This document shows positions 26,907 to 34,385 of a stretch of 38,214 nt of DNA, in pieces (position 1 is the stretch's first letter; the number at the start of each line of letters is the position of its first letter). The stretch lies in the NCBI GenBank assembly GCA_903919065.1, contig CAIXHD010000086.1, positions 1 through 38,214 on the forward strand, given 5' to 3'. This stretch comes from an uncultured Bacteroidota bacterium (GTDB lineage Bacteria > Bacteroidota > Bacteroidia > Bacteroidales > UBA12481). Under the pieces are notes generated by a model. The model saw only the letters and a list, made by a program, of their open reading frames with translations, did no database searches and had not been told where the DNA came from. A program made the translations under genes and the position numbers.

Positions 26907-27848
26907 TCAGGATTGCGCCTTGATTTCCTCGATATTGATAAGAACGGGCCGGCCTTTTCGGAAATTCTGAACCAGACAGTTTATTGTTTCAGGATTGTAA
27001 AGATCAAGCTCGGTTTGCCATGTCTGGGGCTTGACTTTTATCTCCTGTCCAAACATATCAACCACTGTAATTACGGCTTCCAGTCGACCAAAAAGGTCAA
27101 TGGTTTTATGCAAGCCGGAATACTTAAACTGGTAGCTTTCGCCAATTTTATAGAATGGATGAATGGGCTCAATCAGGCATTCGCCGTTGGGTTTATATTT
27201 AACCACCATGGCCTCCAGGTTCTGTCCGGGCTTAAATCCGTAATGGATATAATGCATTAAAGGAAGTCGGTGGAAATTTCCAATAGTATCTTTTAGTACA
27301 TAGAATTCCTCGTTTTCGAATGTTTTGACATCCAATAGCTTGAATGAGTAAATCAAGCCGGCTTTGAGCGATGTGAACCTGCTTGTCATTGCCGGCAAGG
27401 ATAAAATTAGTTCACCCTTTTTTATCCTTTCAACTCGACACGCGAGGTAGCTGTATCCAGGTTCAATATCTTCAGATTTATCAATGGGGCATGACCATTC
27501 AAGTCCATGAAGATCACGAACCCAGGCGATCAATTGCGTTCGGCCCAGAAAGTTTTCTTGCTCTGCAAGCCTGAGAACAAGGAAATCATATCGCTCGCCG
27601 ATTTTATAGTAAGGATGATCGGGCTCAAGAAAGATCTTTCCGGAGCAATTTACCTTGTCAATGGTACAGGTAATGGTTTGCCCAACTTTAAGGTGGTAAT
27701 TCTCATAATATTGCTCTGGAAGAAGATATTTTTTCTTGTCGGGTCCAAGTAGAATGAAGTTTGCTTCATCAGTTCCAGGAAGCACCAACTTATTGGTAAT
27801 CTGGAATTGAAACCGTTGTCCCTCTTTATAGATTATTTCATCAGGCAT
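26907..27848 (-). CDS. Duplicated four-module beta-barrel protein of unknown function
   Basis: 313-residue cytoplasmic protein without signal peptide or membrane segment; I do not recognise a family. It is an internal duplication: LEPDHPYYKIGERYDF (about 73-89) recurs as IEPIHPFYKIGESYQF (about 229-244), and the preceding segments (KKKYLLPEQYYENYHLKVGQ and NFHRLPLMHYIHYGFKPGQ) align too. Each half seems to have two small beta-barrels: one ending EPxHPxYKIGE, then one with LFGR/FLGRxxxxxxVxDxxG and a closing strand (GELILSLP; GRPVLINIEE). The pattern of GQxxxxxVxxxxxxGxxxLEP resembles S1/OB-fold RNA-binding repeats, so nucleic-acid binding is a guess. It heads an apparent operon with the CE4 deacetylase and adenosyltransferase and is divergent from an Lrp-type regulator, 77 nt away. 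Confidence 0.7.
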   Translation of the reverse strand: MPDEIIYKEGQRFQFQITNKLVLPGTDEANFILLGPDKKKYLLPEQYYENYHLKVGQTITCTIDKVNCSGKIFLEPDHPYYKIGERYDFLVLRLAEQENFLGRTQLIAWVRDLHGLEWSCPIDKSEDIEPGYSYLACRVERIKKGELILSLPAMTSRFTSLKAGLIYSFKLLDVKTFENEEFYVLKDTIGNFHRLPLMHYIHYGFKPGQNLEAMVVKYKPNGECLIEPIHPFYKIGESYQFKYSGLHKTIDLFGRLEAVITVVDMFGQEIKVKPQTWQTELDLYNPETINCLVQNFRKGRPVLINIEEIKAQS

Positions 27849-27882
27849 ATAGCAATCACCACTCTTGCGGGCTGTAAAGATG

Positions 27883-27890
27883 CAAAATTA
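27883..27890 (-). promoter_or_regulatory. Putative -7 box of the duplicated-protein operon
   Basis: On the - strand TAATTTTG matches TAnnTTTG, 35 nt before the ATG. No good -33 TTTG is found at the usual distance. The same 77-bp gap must hold the promoter of the divergent Lrp-type gene. Confidence 0.35.
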
Positions 27891-27925
27891 TTTATCTTTA
27901 GTCCAATTGATTTAAATGCCTTAAG

Positions 27926-28387
27926 ATGTCGGAGAGTATTAAAATTGACAGTATTGATCGTCGGATAATGAAATTGCTTTCCGAGAAAGGCAGGATTTCA
28001 TTTCTTGAAGTTGCACGCGAATGCGGTATGTCAGGAGCCGCCATACATCAGCGGGTTGCCAAATTGGAACAACAGGGAATAATAACCGGTTACAGCGTTA
28101 AGCTTTCACCAGAAAATCTTGGATTCAGCACATGCGCTTATGTTGGTGTATTTCTTGAGAAGGCGGTCATGTACCACTCTGTTGTAAAAGACCTCGAGAA
28201 GATCAGTGAGATTGTGGAATGTCATTATACCACAGGTAATTATGCTATTTTTCTTAAGGTTTATTGTAGAAATAACCAGCACCTCATGGAAGTACTGAAT
28301 GGGCGTATACAAGGGATTCCAGGGGTGGCCAGCACAGAAACCTTTATCAGTCTGGAGCACGGCATTATGCGTGATGTTCAGCCCTAA
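27926..28387 (+). CDS. Lrp/AsnC-family transcriptional regulator
   Basis: 153-residue regulator with the standard two-part layout. The N-terminal winged helix (residues 8-65) reads IDRRIMKLLSEKGRISFLEV, then MSGAAIHQRVAKLEQQGIITGY, in which the recognition helix SGAAIHQRVAKLE replaces the commoner S-x-x-T-V-x-x-R-I. The C-terminal ligand and oligomerisation domain (70-150) has the alternating strands and the VECHYTTGNYAIFLKVYC segment common to RAM/AsnC domains. Such proteins sense amino acids and regulate nearby or global metabolic genes. It is divergent from the duplicated beta-barrel operon, a plausible target, and its stop overlaps the convergent lipoprotein gene by 4 bp. Confidence 0.9.
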   Translation: MSESIKIDSIDRRIMKLLSEKGRISFLEVARECGMSGAAIHQRVAKLEQQGIITGYSVKLSPENLGFSTCAYVGVFLEKAVMYHSVVKDLEKISEIVECHYTTGNYAIFLKVYCRNNQHLMEVLNGRIQGIPGVASTETFISLEHGIMRDVQP

Positions 28388-29871
28388 TTCTTTTCATCGG
28401 CTGAATCAAACCTGAATCCTCTGATTTTATAGTCTTCGTTTTTGTCGAAGAAAATTTGGATAAAGGCTTCCTTATTGTTGTTCAGCTGAAATACCTCAAT
28501 ATTCATCTGCTGATTATCAGTGATCATGATCTGCCTGATTTTCAATGGTCCTGTACGTTTTTGAAGGTCTCTGAGGTTGTTGACCAGCGTATCGTTTCCG
28601 AATTTCTCCATCATACGGCTGGAGATACATTTTGTAGTAAAATCCTTAAAATCTTTTTCGGCCCCGTTAGCCAGGAGAGTCAGAAATCTTCCACCAAGCT
28701 TTCCTAACCGGTTATTGGGCAGTGAGTCGAGGCATTGAGTCAGGCTGCCGGCTAACTGTGGCTGGTAATTCTTCCAGAAAATACACTTGGCAATTTCATA
28801 AGGTATGCTCTGGTTTCCTCTGCGATATTTATTGGAAAGGAGAATAATGGTTACTTTTTCGTCCAGATATCGCATAAAATCTGAGTAAAACCGGCCGTTC
28901 CAGCCATTATGTGCTATGACAGTTGTTTGTCGGGTTGTCTTGATTATTCTCCAACCGTATCCTGACGACTGAACGTCATCTATTTTGACAGGATTTGGCG
29001 GAAAATAGTATTTGGATTTTGCAGTTGCATCCAGAATGTCATTTCCCAAAAGTGCTTCATGCCAAGCATATAAATCAATGACGGTACTTAACATTCCACC
29101 GCTTGCACGCCGATTCCATGACGGACCATCTTCAAGCCAGCCAGCATCCATTGGACTGCCCCAATCATTGCAGAACCTGTAACCATGAGCAATAACAGTA
29201 GAATTCCAATCCGGAAGACGGTATCCTGTGTATTTCATCCTGGCCGGTTTGAACAGATTTAGCTGTAAGAAGTTTTCATAATCTGTGCCGGATATTTCTT
29301 CAATCAACAAGCCCAATAAATTATATCCCGCATGTGAATAATGGTATATCGTACCGGGAGGCGTTAAAAGAGGAGTCTCATTTAGTCGCTTCAGCAGTAC
29401 ATCCCTGGTGATCACTTCTGCATCAGATCCGAAATCGGTTGGCAAACCCGATGTATGTGTGAGCAACTGATGGAACGTAATCATTCTCTTATCTGCAGCC
29501 AATGATGGTAAATATTTCCCAATACTGTCATTGACAGATAGTTTTCCATCCATTTCCAATTTTAGAATGGCAGCGCCAGTAAATTGCTTTGTAATAGAAC
29601 CAATATCAAATAAAGTTTCTTGTGAATTGGGGATCAGCTGTTCCTTGTTTGAATAGCCAAAAGATTTGATCATGGGATCATTACCAGCTATTTTAACCAG
29701 CACAACCCCATCAAACCCATTTTCACTTTCTCTGTCAAGATAACGGGTAATTAACTGTAAGCTTGAATTTTGCTCAGCCTTCATCGGTTTATTAACCCTT
29801 GTGCAGTTTGCGAACAGACAAAGTACTAATAAAGGCAATAAGGCAAATATGTATAGCTGCTTCAGTTTCAC
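28384..29871 (-). CDS. Serine beta-lactamase/D-Ala-D-Ala carboxypeptidase-like hydrolase
   Basis: 495-residue exported serine hydrolase of the class C beta-lactamase/PBP4-like superfamily. Residues 1-22 are a signal; Cys23 (LFANC) may be lipidated although Asn at -1 is unusual. The nucleophile motif is Ser92-x-x-Lys95 (GSITKQFTGAAI), then LLTHTSGLP, and the second motif YSHAGYN at 178-184 has His where the classical Tyr-x-Asn has Asn. The third motif is AHNGWNGRF, the HxG variant of KTG. A C-terminal domain (about 385-495) resembles the lipocalin-like or DUF tail of many such esterases. Targets may be peptidoglycan peptides, D-peptides or esters; antibiotic hydrolysis cannot be inferred. It is the last gene after the XRE regulator and pyrD, 66 nt or more apart. 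Confidence 0.82.
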   Translation of the reverse strand: MKLKQLYIFALLPLLVLCLFANCTRVNKPMKAEQNSSLQLITRYLDRESENGFDGVVLVKIAGNDPMIKSFGYSNKEQLIPNSQETLFDIGSITKQFTGAAILKLEMDGKLSVNDSIGKYLPSLAADKRMITFHQLLTHTSGLPTDFGSDAEVITRDVLLKRLNETPLLTPPGTIYHYSHAGYNLLGLLIEEISGTDYENFLQLNLFKPARMKYTGYRLPDWNSTVIAHGYRFCNDWGSPMDAGWLEDGPSWNRRASGGMLSTVIDLYAWHEALLGNDILDATAKSKYYFPPNPVKIDDVQSSGYGWRIIKTTRQTTVIAHNGWNGRFYSDFMRYLDEKVTIILLSNKYRRGNQSIPYEIAKCIFWKNYQPQLAGSLTQCLDSLPNNRLGKLGGRFLTLLANGAEKDFKDFTTKCISSRMMEKFGNDTLVNNLRDLQKRTGPLKIRQIMITDNQQMNIEVFQLNNNKEAFIQIFFDKNEDYKIRGFRFDSADEKN

Positions 29872-29937
29872 GCAGTAAAAATAGTTGGATGGAATTTAAC
29901 GACGGGTATAAATGTTGTCCGAAAAACTTAAAAGATG

Positions 29938-30981
29938 TTAAACACCTCTTTGATTCAAATGTATAGCTTTCAGGATATTAGCCAAAAGTCCAGGACCTTC
30001 GTAAATAAATCCGGTATACAATTGGATCAGTTTAGCACCCGCATTGATTTTTTCGACAGCATCGTCGGGGGACATAATCCCGCCTGATCCAATTATTGGA
30101 TAGTTCTCTCCAAGTTTATCCCTGAGGTAGGCAATCACTGCAGTGGAAGTGGCTGAGAGGGGCTTTCCACTTAATCCTCCATTGCCTATTTCTTTAAGTC
30201 GTTCGTCCGAACAATCCAATCCAGTCCTTTTTATGCTTGTATTTGTTGCAACCAATCCATCAATTCCAGTTTCGGTCACGACTTCTATCACTTCATCCAA
30301 CTGAATAAAGGAAAGATCTGGTGATATCTTAAGCAGAATCGGCCTTTTTTCAGGCATTCCAGCACGAAAATCTATCAGGTTAACTAGAATTCTTTTTAAT
30401 TCATCGCGGTTCTGGAGCTTGCTTAAATCCTTAATATTAGGGCAGCTGACATTGACAATAAAGAAGTCAACACTATCATATAAGCCTTTAAAGCAAGTTA
30501 GATAATCTTTCCAGGCATCGTCATTTGAGGTTTGCGTATTCTTGCCGATATTCCCTCCGATGATGAAGTCCTTTGGTCGATTTCGCAGCCTTAATTCAAT
30601 TTTTTCGAGACCTGCATTATTGAATCCCATGCGGTTGATGAATGCCTGGTCCTTCTTCAAACGAAACAATCTTGGTCGCGGATTGCCAATCTGAGGCAGG
30701 GGGGTAACTGTTCCAATCTCCATGAAGGAAAAACCAAGATTTTTAAGAAACCGAAGAGCAACCGCATTTTTATCCAATCCACCGGCAATACCTACCGGAT
30801 GACGAAGCTTTAATCCAAGAAAGGAATTATTGGCCGGGAGTTCGAATTGCTTTCTGCTAATTCTGTTTCTGAGGAATAAACCTAAAAAAGGAAATATGCG
30901 GAAGAAGAAAAAAGTAAAACTATGGATAGACTCTGCATCGAAAAGGAAGAGAATTGGCCGGAGGATTTTTTTATAAAACAT
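29938..30981 (-). CDS. pyrD: Dihydroorotate dehydrogenase (quinone), class 2
   Basis: 347-residue FMN enzyme oxidising dihydroorotate to orotate in pyrimidine synthesis, membrane-associated and quinone-linked. The N-terminal helices before the barrel (about residues 1-50, with ILRPILFLFDAESIHSFTF) are the class 2 hallmark. FMN and substrate motifs follow: VGIAGGLDKNAVALRFLKNL, GTVTPLPQIGNPRPRLFRL, NRMGFNNAG, IGGNIGKN, VNVSCPN, LLKISPDL and PIIGSGGIMSPDDA. At the active base the motif is NVSCPN with Cys180, whereas the E. coli class 2 enzyme has Ser at this place and class 1 enzymes have Cys. I start at the ATG at 30981; an upstream ATG at 31005 would add eight residues. It lies 47 nt after the XRE gene. 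Confidence 0.93.
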   Translation of the reverse strand: MFYKKILRPILFLFDAESIHSFTFFFFRIFPFLGLFLRNRISRKQFELPANNSFLGLKLRHPVGIAGGLDKNAVALRFLKNLGFSFMEIGTVTPLPQIGNPRPRLFRLKKDQAFINRMGFNNAGLEKIELRLRNRPKDFIIGGNIGKNTQTSNDDAWKDYLTCFKGLYDSVDFFIVNVSCPNIKDLSKLQNRDELKRILVNLIDFRAGMPEKRPILLKISPDLSFIQLDEVIEVVTETGIDGLVATNTSIKRTGLDCSDERLKEIGNGGLSGKPLSATSTAVIAYLRDKLGENYPIIGSGGIMSPDDAVEKINAGAKLIQLYTGFIYEGPGLLANILKAIHLNQRGV

Positions 30982-31028
30982 GCATACCAGATTATACTGC
31001 TGCAAATTTACTCAAATCGATGAAATTC

Positions 31029-31466
31029 TCAGGATTCAGGTTTCTGAGTCTTTAAAAACTCATCATAGGTACGATCGGAATAAAATATCAAAACCTTATC
31101 GACATACTTTTCCCTAATTATTACCGGATCTACCTGTTTTTCAATAGGTTTAGGCTCTGGAGCCTGTGTTGGCTTTGCCACTGGTTGTGGAGTGGAATCG
31201 AATATTGATAGCTCTCTGACAGGAGGAACTGGCTTTTCGACCATTTCTGCCCCTTCTGACCTATACATTGACCCAGTTCCGTTGAGTAACCACTCCGGAT
31301 TAATCTTTGGGAAGCGTTCAATGGTTTTAACAATGAAATCCAGACTCGGGTTATTACGTCCGTTAATGATATGTGACATACTGCTTCGTTGTACACCGAT
31401 CATGTCGGCAAACGATCCGGATGTTAATCCCTCCTGTAATATGATTTCCTTAATGCGGTCTACCAT
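31029..31466 (-). CDS. XRE-family helix-turn-helix regulator
   Basis: 145-residue DNA-binding protein. The start MVDRIKEIILQEGLTSGSFA (ATG at 31466) is chosen because an extended frame to 31508 adds 14 residues lying in the promoter. Residues 1-62 form a Cro/CI-type helix-turn-helix: SFADMIGVQRSSMSHIINGRNNPSLDFIVKTIERFP, written here across two helices, then INPEWLLNGTG, a frequent ending of this domain. A Pro-rich linker (about 85-118) leads to a short C-terminal segment (REKYVDKVLIFYSDRTYDEF) that may mediate pairing. Upstream lies a perfect inverted repeat overlapping a -7 box, which suggests autoregulation. pyrD and a serine hydrolase follow on the same strand. Confidence 0.85.
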   Translation of the reverse strand: MVDRIKEIILQEGLTSGSFADMIGVQRSSMSHIINGRNNPSLDFIVKTIERFPKINPEWLLNGTGSMYRSEGAEMVEKPVPPVRELSIFDSTPQPVAKPTQAPEPKPIEKQVDPVIIREKYVDKVLIFYSDRTYDEFLKTQKPES

Positions 31467-31508
31467 ATAACAAATGTAAATATTGTATTCGAATTTACAA
31501 AATAACAA

Positions 31509-31538
31509 TTGTCAAATGTATCTAATCACATTTGACAA
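31509..31538 (-). promoter_or_regulatory. Perfect inverted repeat overlapping the XRE promoter (candidate operator)
   Basis: Arms TTGTCAAATGT (31509-31519) and ACATTTGACAA (31528-31538) are exact complements separated by 8 bp. On the - strand the left arm contains TACATTTG (31513-31520), an exact TAnnTTTG -7 box about 45 nt before the XRE start codon; the right arm supplies GTTG near the -33 place. A second, weaker dyad, TGTAAAT (31475-31481) with ATTTACA (31493-31499), lies between this and the start codon. This is the layout expected of an autorepressed regulator. Confidence 0.6.
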
Positions 31539-32254
31539 CTGGAGGTTACCTATGTAAACCACAACTATTCACAAATAGCAATTCGACCGAAAATTTACAA
31601 ATGGTTACTGAATACTTTAAGAAACCAATCAGAAATGAAATAGATTGATGCGAAGTCATATCATAAGATTAGAACAAGATACTATTCGCAATTGCTATTG
31701 AATTAAATATCATCTAAATAGTAGATATATATAGAATTTAGTTCAGATAGTGTTCAAATTGGCTGTTTCGTGAATTTTTACTTAAACAGAACATTGATTA
31801 TTGCATGAAGTAATCGACATAATAGGTTAGTAATCAGGTACTAATATATATATTTCGACTGATATCATCATCAATGACCGAAATTAGTGGATTTCGTGAT
31901 ATTTATATATAGTAAAACTATAGTTAACGCAACGTAACTAACTGGTTATTTGTTCACTATGTATATTTATATTTTCGACATCTACCCTACTCTATCGATT
32001 TACATATATATAATACAAATGTTGCAACACAGTGGAAAGGTGTTACAAAGATGAACATTGGTGTTTTAATCATTATTGTTAATTGTAAATTGGTTGTCGG
32101 TTGGAAATTTGGAAATGTTAATTGATGCAGAGGAATGTGAAAACATACCGACAGATGTTAATTGTTATCCTCATTTCTCTTTAAAAATTGAGTCAATTGC
32201 ATCTATGATAACAAATGTGCTTCTCAGAGAAACGTCGTTGAGGTATAAGCAAAA
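31539..32254. other. AT-rich stretch without a recognisable gene
   Basis: About 700 bp, visibly richer in A and T than either flank, with many TATATA runs. I find no convincing coding frame on either strand. Small structures are present: an inverted pair AATAGCAATT (31574-31583) and AATTGCTATT (31690-31699), and a TATAGT/ACTATA hairpin (31908-31922). It could hold a small RNA or regulatory region upstream of the XRE gene, or be degraded or acquired DNA. Nothing specific is identified. Confidence 0.6.
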
Positions 32255-32280
32255 AAAAACAGGCGTAAGTGCCTGTTTTT
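32255..32280 (-). terminator. Terminator of tRNA-Gly
   Basis: Ten-bp stem AAAAACAGGC/GCCTGTTTTT (32255-32264 with 32271-32280), loop GTAAGT. On the - strand it is followed by a long T-run and starts 9 nt after the tRNA 3' end. It also closes any transcript reading through from buk. Confidence 0.85.
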
Positions 32281-32289
32281 CTGTTACTG

Positions 32290-32361
32290 AGCGGGAAACG
32301 GGATTCGAACCCGCGACCCTCAGCTTGGGAAGCTGATGCTCTACCCCTGAGCTACTCCCGC
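32290..32361 (-). tRNA. tRNA-Gly (anticodon CCC)
   Basis: On the - strand: acceptor GCGGGAG with TTCCCGC, D arm AGCTCAGGGGTAGAGC, anticodon stem TCAGC/GCTGA with loop TTCCCAA giving anticodon CCC, and T arm with GGGTTCGAATCCC. It decodes GGG. The CCA end is not encoded (the genome continues TCAG), unlike the tRNA-Lys of this window. It lies 22 nt after the buk stop. Confidence 0.93.
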
Positions 32362-32372
32362 CTGATTTCCTG

Positions 32373-32380
32373 CAAAAATA
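32373..32380 (-). promoter_or_regulatory. Putative -7 box of tRNA-Gly
   Basis: On the - strand TATTTTTG matches TAnnTTTG and lies 11 nt before the tRNA 5' end, a fitting distance for a near-leaderless tRNA transcript. It sits between the buk stop codon and the tRNA. No clear -33 TTTG is seen. Confidence 0.45.
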
Positions 32381-32383
32381 GAA

Positions 32384-33460
32384 TTATTTGTAGATTTTGG
32401 GCTCTAATTCGCCATTTATCACCATAAGGACATTTAGTGCCAGTGCGCGCATCTCATCTTCACCCGGAAAAACCCTGATTTGAGAAATCCAGGCAATGCG
32501 GTAAGTAAGCAGCTGGATGAACAGTTCATTGAAAGCAATACCGCCGGTTACCAGGATCGCATCGACCTGTCCCTTCAAGACGACACTGCAAGCCCCTATT
32601 TCTTTTGCCACCTGATAGGCCATTGCCTCATAAACAATCTTTGCATATGCATCGCCTTGATGAATTCTTTCCTCGATCTGGTTTGCGGCACTTGTTCCCA
32701 GGTAGGCCACAAGACCACCCTGCCCGACTACCATCTTACGAATCTCTTCCTCAGAATATTTATTTGAGAAACACATTGTGATCAATTGTCCGACGGGTAA
32801 GGTTCCGCTCCTTTCAGGCGAAAAAGGTCCTTCTCCATCCAGTCCCTGATTAACATCGATTACACGGCCTTTTTCGTGGGCTCCAACTGAAATCCCACCG
32901 CCCAGGTGAGCCACGATGAGGTTTAAATCAGTGTACTTTCTTCCGATAGAATGAGCATAGGTGCGTGCAACGGCTTTCTGATTCAATGCGTGAAAGATGG
33001 AAACTCTGCTGAAGTTCGGGTGACCGGCGAACCTGGCAATATCATTCAGCTCATCCACAACAATCGGATCCGCAATGAATGCCCTTGCTCCGGGTATTTT
33101 GGATGCCAGATCATGAGCGATTAATCCACCGAGGTTACTGGCATGCTCCATAGTCATATTTGACTTTAAATCATCTACCATTGCCTGATTAACCTCATAA
33201 ACTCCTGATTCAATCGGCTTGACTAAACCACCCCTTCCAACAATGATTGAAATCTTTGAAATCTCGATTTCTGCTTCAATCAGTTCCTTTAAAATAATTT
33301 CTTTACGAAATTCATATTGATCTGTAACCCGCTTGAAAGGTTTTAGCTCATCTGAAGAATGCTTAATGCTTTTTTGAAACACCGGACGATTGTTCTGGAA
33401 TACAGCAATCTTTGTTGATGTTGAACCAGGGTTCAGGACGAGTATTTCTAACGGTGTCAT
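32384..33460 (-). CDS. buk: Butyrate kinase
   Basis: 358-residue acyl-phosphate kinase of the ASKHA fold that makes butyrate and ATP from butyryl phosphate and ADP. The phosphate-binding start LEILVLNPGSTSTKIAVF, the catalytic-region motifs RGGLVKPIESGVYEVN and FIADPIVVDEL, HLGGGISVGAHEKGRVIDVN, GPFSPERSGTLP and AILVTGGIAFNE identify butyrate kinase and separate it from acetate kinase. Related enzymes also use isobutyryl- or isovaleryl-phosphate. It starts 4 nt after the ptb stop, so the pair is translationally linked, and tRNA-Gly follows 22 nt after its stop. Function in acid-forming fermentation is inferred from the pair. Confidence 0.95.
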   Translation of the reverse strand: MTPLEILVLNPGSTSTKIAVFQNNRPVFQKSIKHSSDELKPFKRVTDQYEFRKEIILKELIEAEIEISKISIIVGRGGLVKPIESGVYEVNQAMVDDLKSNMTMEHASNLGGLIAHDLASKIPGARAFIADPIVVDELNDIARFAGHPNFSRVSIFHALNQKAVARTYAHSIGRKYTDLNLIVAHLGGGISVGAHEKGRVIDVNQGLDGEGPFSPERSGTLPVGQLITMCFSNKYSEEEIRKMVVGQGGLVAYLGTSAANQIEERIHQGDAYAKIVYEAMAYQVAKEIGACSVVLKGQVDAILVTGGIAFNELFIQLLTYRIAWISQIRVFPGEDEMRALALNVLMVINGELEPKIYK

Positions 33461-33464
33461 TACT

Positions 33465-34385
33465 TCAGTGAGTCTCTTGATTATTACCTACAACTGCTGC
33501 TGCCAGCAGAATACTGTTCAGTTTTGCCTCTTCAGAGTCGGATCTTGATGTCAGAACAACAGGGGCACTAGCCCCTAAAATCACTGAAGCCACTTTGGAA
33601 TCAGCGAAATAAGCAAGGGCTTTATACAATACATTGCCTGCCTCAATATCCGGCATAACCAGAAGGTCGGAATTGCCGGCAACCTCGCTGATCAGGTTTT
33701 TATGGTCTGCGCTTTCCTTGCTGATTGCTGTATCAAATGCAAGAGGGCCTTCAATCAGGCAATCTCTGATTATACTTTCCCGGTTCATCATTGTCAGCTT
33801 TGCAGCATCAACTGTTGCCGACATCTGTTCGTTTACTGTTTCTACTGCCGCTATCAACGCAACTTTCGGAAAGGTTATCCCCAATCGGCCAAGGAACTCC
33901 ACTGCATTGTTAATTATTGAAACCTTATCCTCCAATGTTGGAGCGATATTTATGGCAACATCCGTGATTGCAAGCAACTTGTGATATGCCGGGATTTCAA
34001 ACAAGGCGAAATGAGAAAGTAATGCTCCTTTTCTGAGCCCCCATTCCCTGTTTAGAACCCCTTTAAGTAATTGAGCAGTGCTGCAGCCTCCTTTCATTAA
34101 AACATCAGCTGAGCCTTCATGTACCAACCTTACAGCGATCTCTACAGCTTTAAGAATATCTGGTTCATCTATGATTTTCCAGTTGTTGAGAGAAATTTCT
34201 GCTTCGAGTGCAAGCTTCTTTATCAGTGACTGATCTCCCACAAGGACGGGTTCAATAAAACCCTTTAAAGATGCTTTAGAAACTGCATCAAGGGCATAAG
34301 AATCCTGAGCAACGGCAAGGACAAGCCTGACAGGGCCTGCTTGCCGTTTCAGCATTTTTTCGAGATCTGATATTCTGGTCAGCAT
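33465..34385 (-). CDS. ptb: Phosphate butyryltransferase
   Basis: 306-residue phosphotransacylase exchanging CoA for phosphate on butyryl-CoA or related short branched acyl-CoAs. Recognisable parts include RLVLAVAQDSYALDAVSKAS, VLMKGGCSTAQLLKGVLNRE, LAITDVAINIAPTLEDKVSI, VALIAAVETVNEQMSATVDA and LLVMPDIEAGNVLYKALAYF, followed by ILGASAPVVLTSRSDS, all typical of the Pta/Ptb family in its Ptb form. Its ATG shares one base with the ackA stop (TAATG), and buk follows after 4 nt. With buk it forms the classical two-step route from acyl-CoA to acid with substrate-level ATP formation. Confidence 0.92.
   Translation of the reverse strand: MLTRISDLEKMLKRQAGPVRLVLAVAQDSYALDAVSKASLKGFIEPVLVGDQSLIKKLALEAEISLNNWKIIDEPDILKAVEIAVRLVHEGSADVLMKGGCSTAQLLKGVLNREWGLRKGALLSHFALFEIPAYHKLLAITDVAINIAPTLEDKVSIINNAVEFLGRLGITFPKVALIAAVETVNEQMSATVDAAKLTMMNRESIIRDCLIEGPLAFDTAISKESADHKNLISEVAGNSDLLVMPDIEAGNVLYKALAYFADSKVASVILGASAPVVLTSRSDSEEAKLNSILLAAAVVGNNQETH

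Noticed and set aside
32076-32336. 86-residue + strand frame ending in RETGFEPATLSLGS
   Set aside because: Its C-terminus is the antisense of tRNA-Gly, a well-known false-gene signature, and the rest covers AT-rich DNA with no conserved look.
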